Of a DNA stretch of 64,000 nucleotides, positions 57,081 through 64,000 are shown piece by piece (positions within the stretch are counted from its first letter, which is position 1; every line of letters begins with the position of its first letter). The DNA is from Photobacterium sanguinicancri (GTDB lineage Bacteria > Pseudomonadota > Gammaproteobacteria > Enterobacterales > Vibrionaceae): positions 868,001 through 932,000 of the forward strand of contig NZ_AP024851.1 in NCBI RefSeq assembly GCF_024346675.1, given 5' to 3'. Under the pieces are notes generated by a model, which searched no databases, was not told the DNA's origin, and worked only from the letters and a program-made list of their open reading frames with translations. Position numbers and translations under genes: made by a program.

Positions 57081-59582
57081 CTAGTTCAAATATGCCATTG
57101 TTTCATTTGAAGTAATGAATAACGTTTCTTTGCCAATATTACGTACCGATTTTAATTCCAACTTTTGATGATGTGGCTTTATGTAATAAAGTTTATCATC
57201 TGTATCAACCAGTAGTGTTCGCAATCTACCATAGACAATCACTTGTTCTAGCTTTTTCCAGCGCTTATTTTTATCAAGCGTCGGTACTAAATCATCGGTA
57301 TTTTGATTCATAACGATCGATTGTAAAGTCAATTGCCCTTGTTCATCAAGCATTGCAAAAGTGTCAAAAGTACCTTCAACTTTCATCACTCGAGCCTTGT
57401 TATGAGCAATTACTACTGGTGAAGCGCCGCCACCTAAATCCCAACAATCGACATCACCGTTGCGACTCAACGCACAAAAGCGGTCACTATCAGGGCTCGC
57501 CGCCAGTGCTTGATACTCGCCTTGAATTTCACCACCAAAATGATAAGCCATTGGCCCCCAAAGCAAAATATCCCCTGAGCTATCTAAAGCGAGGAAATGG
57601 CTTTGCACGGGCGCGATATCGACAATATTCGCTTGTAAACGACGATAAACTTTGAGTTCATCATCAAGGCTTTGATAGGCTGAATCTTCAAAATTAGATG
57701 CCGCAAGAATAGGACTGCCACCAGCCATTGCACCGCCCCAAGTGACAACACTTCCATCATCAAATAGAGCAGCTGAAGCCGCGTCGTTATGAACTAGCTT
57801 TTTCGCCCCTTCTTGCTCAAGTCGAGTCAATATGCTTGGTTCAGGACGACATCCCCCTTTCAAGCGGTGGATTAAAAGATGATCCCCTGTCGCACGATTA
57901 AATAAGTATCCACAATGGCTTTGTTGCACACTTTGATTATTAGCCAATAATTTAAACGGTAGTTTCTCGGGCGGATTCCAAGCTCCATCCACGGCTAAAC
58001 GCCCATCTTTATGTCTCCTTGGCACTTTCATATCACCACGGTTATAAGCCTCTATTTGCGGTACATCAGGGGCTTCAGCGACAATCCTCCATGGTGATAA
58101 TGAGTATTCACGAAAGCGAACACGCTTAAGTTGGTTAAGTAAGCGGTTATGTTCTAAATAATAATTTGGCTCATCATGCTGAGCGTTCAACGCCTGATAA
58201 CGCTTTTTCAGATCACCGCCAAATTGTTTCGTATATTGAATGGCATCCTCACGTACTTCAGGACGTCCGCTATCAGCTAAGACATTAACGTCATCTTTAA
58301 ATCGATTAGAAAACCCGTTTCTGCTCTTCCAATAGCTAGAAGCTTCATACCACTGCTCTTTCCTCGCGTGCAAGGCCAACTCAAACTGACTATACCTGTC
58401 TTGAAAAGCTGCGGCTTCTTGACGCCAAATAATCGCTTGCTTTTTATCGCCCGACTCATTTGCTCTATCCATCAACCATAGCATTGCAGTTACATTGCCT
58501 TTAATTGCTGCTTGGTAGATTTTAGCGCGAGTATCGGGTAAATCTTGGGCTTGTTTAAGTGCCGTTTCAAGCAAAGCATTGGCATCACCTTCACTCATCG
58601 CACTTTGTAAATATGCTTCAGCGTTTTCGGGCTCGCTTTTTTCAAGCAGTACTGACAATTGATACTTACATTCAGCGTCACACGATCCAACTATGTCGGC
58701 TTGACTTAGTAACGTCAAAGCAGAGTCAGATTCACCACCATTCATCATCACATATGCGAGTTCTGTAAACGCGTGTAACTCACCCGCCTGAGCGGCAGAG
58801 AACAACAATGATTTCATCTGCTCGCTATCGTCTTTAGTGAAAAAAGTGTTTCCTTGTTGAGCAAATAAAAGATCACCACGAGCGAATAACGCAGGTCCGT
58901 AGTTACCCGCCTTTTCAAACCAAGTATTAGCCTCATTTAGATCTGGAGTCAGCATACTAATGCCATGCTGAAACTGTAATCCCATACGGTAACTTGCTAT
59001 CGTATCGCCTTGCAATGCGGCAGGTTTAACCCATTCATTAACACAATGCTGGCTTAGATATAAAGGGTCCTCTTGAAGACACATATCCAAGTGCATTTGC
59101 GGCGGCACTTCAGTCGTGTTAGCCCATTGCATCGCAGCTTTTAAATCTTGAGGCAACCCATAGTTGCCCGTTCGATAACCTTCCGCTAAATACATTCGAG
59201 ATTGTCTAATATCGGCTTTTGCGGCTTGCCATAAATATGGTGACGCTTTGCTTGGGTCTGATTGACTTGACCAACCTTGGAGATGACCCAAAAATGCACT
59301 GTAAGCTGAATACGCATCGCCTAATTGTGCGCTCAATTCAAACATTGCCAACGCGCGATCTTTATTCGGCGACTCTAGCCCCTCACCCGTGTAATAGAAT
59401 TGCGCTAATGCCCCTGCACTCCAAGCGGTATGCTTGGTGATAGATTCAGCCAGCGCAAGTCGCTGCTCAGCACTAAGCTTCGGCTGTTGTAATTCATGTT
59501 GAAATTCTGATAATGGATCGGCAGCTAAACTCGGACTACCAGCAAGCGCTACAATTATAGGGAAAATAGAAAAATACCGCAC
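57081..59582 (-). CDS. Large exported protein with Sel1/TPR-like N-terminus and RCC1-like C-terminus
   Basis: An 833-residue protein with a signal peptide ending near SLAAD. Residues about 50-430 contain Sel1-type helical repeats (for example LAQFYYTGEGLESPNKDRALAMFE and AEGYRTGNYGLPQDLKAAMQWA). The C-terminal third has RCC1-like units: AALFDDGSVVTWGG, FLALDSSGDILLWGP and FCALSRNGDVDCWDLGG. It is probably periplasmic or surface-linked and binds proteins. The start is GTG at 59582, since a stop codon precedes it and no ATG is available. It lies alone between two copies of a hydrolase gene. Confidence 0.78.
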   Translation of the reverse strand: MRYFSIFPIIVALAGSPSLAADPLSEFQHELQQPKLSAEQRLALAESITKHTAWSAGALAQFYYTGEGLESPNKDRALAMFELSAQLGDAYSAYSAFLGHLQGWSSQSDPSKASPYLWQAAKADIRQSRMYLAEGYRTGNYGLPQDLKAAMQWANTTEVPPQMHLDMCLQEDPLYLSQHCVNEWVKPAALQGDTIASYRMGLQFQHGISMLTPDLNEANTWFEKAGNYGPALFARGDLLFAQQGNTFFTKDDSEQMKSLLFSAAQAGELHAFTELAYVMMNGGESDSALTLLSQADIVGSCDAECKYQLSVLLEKSEPENAEAYLQSAMSEGDANALLETALKQAQDLPDTRAKIYQAAIKGNVTAMLWLMDRANESGDKKQAIIWRQEAAAFQDRYSQFELALHARKEQWYEASSYWKSRNGFSNRFKDDVNVLADSGRPEVREDAIQYTKQFGGDLKKRYQALNAQHDEPNYYLEHNRLLNQLKRVRFREYSLSPWRIVAEAPDVPQIEAYNRGDMKVPRRHKDGRLAVDGAWNPPEKLPFKLLANNQSVQQSHCGYLFNRATGDHLLIHRLKGGCRPEPSILTRLEQEGAKKLVHNDAASAALFDDGSVVTWGGAMAGGSPILAASNFEDSAYQSLDDELKVYRRLQANIVDIAPVQSHFLALDSSGDILLWGPMAYHFGGEIQGEYQALAASPDSDRFCALSRNGDVDCWDLGGGASPVVIAHNKARVMKVEGTFDTFAMLDEQGQLTLQSIVMNQNTDDLVPTLDKNKRWKKLEQVIVYGRLRTLLVDTDDKLYYIKPHHQKLELKSVRNIGKETLFITSNETMAYLN

Positions 59583-60310
59583 AAGATAAACCTATAAAAT
59601 CAAACAAATAAAGGCGAAAACTTACCACCTAAAGTGCTGAAATAAAATAATTAAATTTAATTAATATTAATTATGAGCAGCGTTTTAGTCAGCGCAAAGC
59701 AAGCGCAAAAATTTCATCACATATTATTTCACAATACTGTCTAGTATATGAGGTGATTATATGCCTCTCTAAATCGGATTAGTTTTGGTAGGGAAAACAC
59801 ACATTACGAAATTTTATAGAGTCTTTGGTCTAAGCGATTTCGGGGCAAGAACGAGTCAGAAGGTTATCGCTGAAACCTGTGATCGCTGAAACCCATCTGG
59901 ACACAAATGCGCTAACATTGTGTCATCGAAGTATGTCATTAGCTTCTCGTTTTCACCTTCTATAACCTCGCAGGTAGCTTTCTGGGTCGATACCTGTTTC
60001 ATTGTTTGGTGGAGTCCCCTATGTCTAGTCCAATAAGTGTTCATCCTGTAGCGGCCAAATCAACTATGCCACCACCCACCTTGCGGTAATTCTAAGTAAC
60101 GACGCCCGCCCCACAGCTTATGCATAATCACTTTAAACTGTTGTGCTTTATATGCTGACGACCTTTCTGAATTGAACACCACATCAACAAATTAAACGGC
60201 AAATTTATCTCAAAGCTGACCTTGACCTGTCTAAGGCTTCATAGTTTATCGTGACTATATTGATTGAGAGGAATATTTCCTGTGCCTCTAAAAGTAAATA
60301 GAGAGAAACA
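59583..60310. other. Intergenic region with degenerate coding remnant
   Basis: About 730 bp. AT-rich DNA next to the Sel1/RCC1-like gene is followed by a minus-strand coding remnant (59856-60190) and then by the hydrolase promoter region. No RNA gene or insertion-sequence end was recognised. Confidence 0.5.
59856..60190 (-). pseudogene. Degenerate coding remnant with an in-frame stop
   Basis: Minus-strand translation gives a protein-like stretch (SSAYKAQQFKVIMHKLWGG, then ELPQGGWWHS), one in-frame TGA near 60055, and a further 60 residues (FGRYRMNTYWTRHRG...CPDGFQ) before a stop. Composition looks coding, with W, H and R clusters as in some transposases, but I cannot name the family. It may be an insertion-sequence relic linked to the hydrolase duplication. 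Confidence 0.35.
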
Positions 60311-61183
60311 ATGAAACGTTTAATTTTGATGATGACATTTTTGGCATTCATGTCATTAAACAGCGTGGGTGTTTTGGCGAGCAACACACCATCTAAGTAC
60401 GGTGTTGCGACGTCCAGCGATGGTGAACTGATCGCTTATAGTACCAGTGGTCGCGGAGAAACTGCGCTTATCTTCATTCATGGCTGGAGTTTAGACAGTA
60501 GGCTTTGGCAGAACCAGCTTGGTTACTTTTCACCGCAGTACCAAGTGATCACCATGGATTTAGCTGGGCATGGGAACTCGTCTTTCAACCGAAAAGAATA
60601 CACCATGGTCGCTTTCGCGAATGACATTAAGGCGGTCGTTGAGAATGAACAACTTGATTCTGTCATCTTGGTTGGACATTCGATGGCGGGTGGCGTCATA
60701 GCAGAAGCAGCGAAGCTCATGCCGAAGAAAGTGAAAGGCATTATTGGTGTTGATACATCGCAAAACGTGGCATTAGCATTCGCACAAAGTGACCTTGAGG
60801 CAATGACCAAGCCATTTGAAGAAGACTTTCAAAAAGGTATGTCGGTATTCGTTCAAGGCTCACTGCCAAAAGATGTAAATACAGAATTGCTCCACTGGGT
60901 AACACAAGACATGGCATCTGCCCCTCCAGCTATTGCGATAAACCAATTCCGCCATTACCTAGGCCAATATGTGAGTGGTAAAGCGAGCCAAGTGTATGAG
61001 AGTGTTAATGTGCCTGTGGTGCTCGTGAATGCTCGGTTATGGCCAACCAACTCGGAAGAGAATAAGAAACATATCAAAGACTACAGCATCTATTACATTG
61101 AAGGCTCAGGGCACTTCCCGATGTTAGAGAAACCGAATGAGTTCAATACAACCCTGATGGAAGCGGTTAAGTCAGTTAAATAG
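60311..61183 (+). CDS. Exported alpha/beta-hydrolase
   Basis: A 290-residue alpha/beta-hydrolase with a signal peptide (about 1-24, ending VLAS). The HGWSLDSRLW loop is the oxyanion site, GHSMAGG carries the nucleophile Ser, and GSGHFPMLEKP the catalytic His. The strand normally bearing the Asp reads VVLVNARLWPTN, without an obvious Asp, so the acid must be elsewhere or be missing. Substrate unknown; haloperoxidase-, esterase- or lactonase-like enzymes share this layout. Its 3' part is duplicated as a pseudogene at 56342. Confidence 0.82.
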   Translation: MKRLILMMTFLAFMSLNSVGVLASNTPSKYGVATSSDGELIAYSTSGRGETALIFIHGWSLDSRLWQNQLGYFSPQYQVITMDLAGHGNSSFNRKEYTMVAFANDIKAVVENEQLDSVILVGHSMAGGVIAEAAKLMPKKVKGIIGVDTSQNVALAFAQSDLEAMTKPFEEDFQKGMSVFVQGSLPKDVNTELLHWVTQDMASAPPAIAINQFRHYLGQYVSGKASQVYESVNVPVVLVNARLWPTNSEENKKHIKDYSIYYIEGSGHFPMLEKPNEFNTTLMEAVKSVK

Positions 61184-61497
61184 TTCTGAGCTAGTTATTC
61201 AAGGTAACGACGTCACCTCTTGTTCCGCGAGTACACAGACGCTCGACCGCAGATCGCTGCGGTCACGCAATCACTTGATTCGCGGCCGATCCTCAATCTA
61301 TTTCTATCTTTCTTTTTCTTTTTCAGCAAAATGAATCTTACATTTTTTATCATATTTAAGGTACGAGGAAAGAATATAGGTAGTTATCCCCTCCCCCTTT
61401 GCCTTAAAGTCGCATACGGCAAAAGGGGGCGTGGATGTGATGGAATACGTTCGTTGTTAACGTACAGCCAGCATAGGTTGGCCTTAATGATAAGATC
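61184..61497. other. Convergent gap with a GC hairpin
   Basis: About 314 bp between the alpha/beta-hydrolase and the convergent amidase gene. It holds the inverted repeat at 61393-61429, and a plus-strand ORF judged to be spurious. Confidence 0.5.
61393..61429. terminator. GC-rich hairpin between convergent genes
   Basis: CCCCCTTTGCC pairs with GGCAAAAGGGGG apart from one bulged base, around a 14-base loop. There is no clear U-tract on either side; a bidirectional terminator is plausible from its location. Confidence 0.5.
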
Positions 61498-62505
61498 TTA
61501 TTTCAACGGCACTTCAACGTAGCTTGCTTCTACTCCGTAGATAGGCGTTGCGGAGTACGACACTGAGTCAAAGTTAATGTTGTCTAAATCAATTTTACGA
61601 ATCGTCGGATTATCATAAGTACGGAAGTAATACGCTTTATCTTCAATATCAACCACGTTGCCATACGCTACGATTTGTGGAAGTGGAGACAAGAACTCCC
61701 AGTACATTGAACCCGGAACGAGTTCCATATTATTTAGCATAGAGAATGCTCGGTTAACGCCTTCATCACGGCCATCGTTCGCTGGTTTATTTTTTCCGTA
61801 AGCAGCATTTAACGCTGCTATACGCGAGAAACGATCTTCAGAGCTGGTGCTGAAGCCCGGAAATACATCTAAGGTTTCTGAATTGCGAGCATTCACTTTT
61901 TCAATGGCTGCTTTCGCCAGTTTTTCTTGCTCGGGATAGCTAGGATCATTGGTCATAACACCGAGCGTATTTTCGTAAACCACCGCTTCACCATTAACGT
62001 GCTCAATCACTACTGCGCGCTCGCCGTCATTGATGGCGTAGTGAAAAGCGACGGTCACGCCATTAAATTGCTTCATATCTTCGTATACAACAGTAAGCTT
62101 CTTCGCAATTTCAACCGCTTCGTCGGTCGATTTTGCGTTACCTAACATGGTCGACACGATAGAAAGAGAGGTCGCATCACCTTCTTTTTTATCAGAGTAT
62201 TCCGCTGCCCAGAATCCAAGAGCTTCGATGCTGACACCGTGCTCGTTGAGGCCTGAGGAAATCATTTGAGTGTCACCATGGCGCATACCGACAAAGCCGT
62301 ATTCAGATGTTGAATCGCGGAATTCATGACCGCGAGGAACAACAATTAGGTTTTCTTCGGTTTCCATCGGCAGTTCGTTAGTACGGCTGATGAACTGATT
62401 ACCGCTGGCATCTGTAATGTAAGAGTAAGAACAAGCATGTGCTGTCGCAGTAAGACCCGCGACAGTTGTAGCGGCTAATGCTAATGCGATAATTGATTTT
62501 TTCAT
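61498..62505 (-). CDS. Choloylglycine hydrolase / penicillin V acylase family amidase
   Basis: Ntn-type linear-amide hydrolase of 335 residues with a Sec signal peptide ending at AHA, followed directly by CSYSYI, so processing exposes the nucleophile Cys at the mature N-terminus. SRTNE supplies the conserved Arg/Asn of the family and MTNDPSYPEQ the substrate-pocket Asn. Substrates could be bile salts, penicillin V or acyl-homoserine lactones; sequence alone does not decide. The ATG at 62505 has GGAG six bases upstream. It is divergent from a LysR regulator. Confidence 0.85.
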   Translation of the reverse strand: MKKSIIALALAATTVAGLTATAHACSYSYITDASGNQFISRTNELPMETEENLIVVPRGHEFRDSTSEYGFVGMRHGDTQMISSGLNEHGVSIEALGFWAAEYSDKKEGDATSLSIVSTMLGNAKSTDEAVEIAKKLTVVYEDMKQFNGVTVAFHYAINDGERAVVIEHVNGEAVVYENTLGVMTNDPSYPEQEKLAKAAIEKVNARNSETLDVFPGFSTSSEDRFSRIAALNAAYGKNKPANDGRDEGVNRAFSMLNNMELVPGSMYWEFLSPLPQIVAYGNVVDIEDKAYYFRTYDNPTIRKIDLDNINFDSVSYSATPIYGVEASYVEVPLK

Positions 62506-62668
62506 GATGAACTCCACATAGTGTCTAGTTTAAGAGCGTCTAGGTTAAGAGCCTTGTCGCTCTAATTCGTTTTGATGGAGCTATCATGCACCCCAATAGT
62601 TAATCCATAAAATTTCAATGGACAACCTAAAGTAGTCTATAATCCCAATAAACCGTTAGGAGATACCT

Positions 62669-63559
62669 ATGGACTTTTCATTGTCACAGCTACAAGCATT
62701 TGTTATTACTTACGAAACTGGAAGTTTTAAAAGTGCGGCGATTCGTCTAGAGAAGCGTAGCCAAGCTATTGCAAAATTGGTTGCCAATATGGAAGAAAGC
62801 TGTGGGGTTTTACTATTTGAGCGTCATGTACGTCGGTTAGAAGCCACCGAGCAAGCTAAAAAGCTGTATAAATTGGCGAAAAGAGTGCTGTTAGATTCTG
62901 AACAGATAGCCGAAATGTTAGAAAGCTTTGAAGATGAGTTGCCATCGAGCTTTACGTTAGCGATAGACAGCCAGTTAATGAGCACTGAAATAACGCGCTG
63001 CTACAAGGCAGTATTAGAAGAGATCCCAACCATAGATCTTGAAATACTAACGGGAAATACAAAACAGGTTAGCCTGTGGGTACAAGATGGCACTGCAGAT
63101 ATGGGGCTAAGGGCTTCTCCTTTTGCTTTAGAAGAAGAGCTTGTCACCATCAGCGCATTTAATTTCCCCACCATTACCATTGCACATAACAACCTAATCC
63201 CACGTGGCGCCGTTGTTACTGCTCAAGAGCTCGCGAACCTAAACCAGATTGTTCCTAAGTTTGTGTTTCAGTACGAGCTTGATAAAGGACATGTACAGAG
63301 CGATAGAGTCGTCATTTCAAATAATTTGCAAGCAACCGTTGAAATGATCAATGCGGAAATTGGATGGGCTGTCGTACCTGGATTTAGCGTGAAAAAACTC
63401 ATCAAAGAACAAACCATTTCTGAATTCTATATTGAAGGTTCGGTTTCTGTTGTTTGGACAGCAGAAGTTATCTATCAAAGTGATGAGAAGCTCACGCTGG
63501 CTGGCGATATTTTCACTCAACACGTTCAAGCTTTAGAGTCGGAATTAAACAAACGTTAG
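62669..63559 (+). CDS. LysR-family transcriptional regulator
   Basis: A 296-residue LysR regulator. The N-terminal winged helix-turn-helix reads SLSQLQAFVITYETGSFKSAAIRLEKRSQAIAKLV, then a linker helix and a substrate-binding domain from about residue 90. TTAGGAG precedes the ATG. It is divergent from the choloylglycine-hydrolase-family gene across 163 bp and may control it, as LysR genes often control divergent neighbours. Its 3' end overlaps the next gene tail to tail by 3 bp. Confidence 0.88.
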   Translation: MDFSLSQLQAFVITYETGSFKSAAIRLEKRSQAIAKLVANMEESCGVLLFERHVRRLEATEQAKKLYKLAKRVLLDSEQIAEMLESFEDELPSSFTLAIDSQLMSTEITRCYKAVLEEIPTIDLEILTGNTKQVSLWVQDGTADMGLRASPFALEEELVTISAFNFPTITIAHNNLIPRGAVVTAQELANLNQIVPKFVFQYELDKGHVQSDRVVISNNLQATVEMINAEIGWAVVPGFSVKKLIKEQTISEFYIEGSVSVVWTAEVIYQSDEKLTLAGDIFTQHVQALESELNKR

Positions 63560-64000
63560 AAACTGAGACTTTGTACTTGCTGGATAAGCAAATCACCCGC
63601 TAGGCTTAAATCGTCTTCACTTAAGTAAATCAACTCTGCTGACCAATAGATTGGGGACGCGCCTTCGATTGTGAAACTAGAGAACGTGCCCTCTGCAAGC
63701 TGATTACGCACCATAAACTTTGGTACTACCGTCCAACCCATGCTTTCTTCTACCATAGATAGGGTTTGTTGCAGGTTATTCGATACTATGGGTTTATCGC
63801 TAAAAACATGTTGTTTTTGGTGATTAAAGTGATAAACAAACTTAGGCACAACCTGAGCCATTTGTGATGAATCATCTTCCGAGATCACTGCGCCATGGTT
63901 GACTAACTGCGACGAAGCAATATTGATAACCTCAAAGTTGAACGCGGTTATTTTTACCACTTCACCTTCGACTGAAAATGGGTAAAACCGCAGGGCGAGT
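63556..64000 (-). CDS. Second LysR-family regulator (C-terminal part, cut by window edge)
   Basis: About 147 C-terminal residues of a LysR substrate-binding domain are visible; the DNA-binding domain lies beyond 64000. It is a clear paralog of the neighbouring LysR: VPKFVYHF, VSNNLQQT, MGWTVVPKF, WSAELIYLSEDDLSLAGD each match a counterpart (VPKFVFQY, ISNNLQAT, IGWAVVPGF, WTAEVIYQSDEKLTLAGD). The frame is open to the window edge; internal GTG at 63960 is not the true start. Confidence 0.85.
   Translation of the reverse strand, partial: LALRFYPFSVEGEVVKITAFNFEVINIASSQLVNHGAVISEDDSSQMAQVVPKFVYHFNHQKQHVFSDKPIVSNNLQQTLSMVEESMGWTVVPKFMVRNQLAEGTFSSFTIEGASPIYWSAELIYLSEDDLSLAGDLLIQQVQSLSF

Noticed and set aside
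61220..61522. 100-codon plus-strand ORF between the hydrolase and amidase genes
   Set aside because: Low-complexity Phe-rich composition, it spans a hairpin and runs into the convergent amidase gene.

Overview
The window looks like chromosomal DNA of a marine gammaproteobacterium of the Vibrionaceae, most likely Photobacterium or a close Vibrio. This is inferred from protein resemblance and gene order (betIBA joined to a choline ABC transporter, a Hyf-type formate hydrogenlyase locus, nrdHIEF next to suf). No database search was run. No tRNA, rRNA or CRISPR array was seen.

Iron block (1-14.4 kb). sufABC (minus strand, sufC cut by the window edge) and nrdHIEF (plus strand) diverge from a region with two Fur boxes. 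Then come an MFS siderophore permease, a phosphopantetheinyl transferase, two half-size ABC exporter-fold proteins and a TonB receptor, with two more Fur boxes. Together this resembles the uptake half of a yersiniabactin-type system without its NRPS/PKS synthases.

Mixed block (14.7-25.1 kb). Two orphan small ORFs, a DedA-family protein and a RodA/FtsW paralog are followed by the osmoprotectant operon betI-betB-betA-choX-choW-choV (minus strand). choV and betA carry in-frame short tandem repeat expansions.

Formate hydrogenlyase block (25.6-47 kb). It holds hupE, fdhD, fhlA, a selenocysteine fdhF (in-frame TGA plus SECIS), hydN, hycI, hyfJ to hyfA, hypA, a very histidine-rich hypB, and focA. 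Three operons (hydN-fdhF, hyf, focA) have -24/-12 (sigma54) promoter candidates. Each has a TGTCGACA element about 100-120 bp upstream, which is what one would expect if the locally encoded FhlA drives all three. The locus supplies formate uptake, formate oxidation, H2 evolution, nickel supply and enzyme maturation in one place.

Accessory block (47-64 kb). It starts with an EAL phosphodiesterase and a RecX-like protein. Next is an RtcR-like sigma54 activator, divergent from a strong -24/-12 promoter that serves a duplicated Cys/His mini-protein and a MATE-like transporter. An AT-rich two-gene unit follows: a radical SAM enzyme with a likely auxiliary cluster, and a fusion of a nucleotide kinase with a uracil-phosphoribosyltransferase-like domain. 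This pair is the best candidate here for an undescribed system. Beyond it lie a truncated alpha/beta-hydrolase copy, a Sel1/RCC1-like exported protein, the intact hydrolase paralog, a degenerate coding remnant, a choloylglycine-hydrolase-family amidase, and two tail-to-tail LysR paralogs, the last cut by the window edge.
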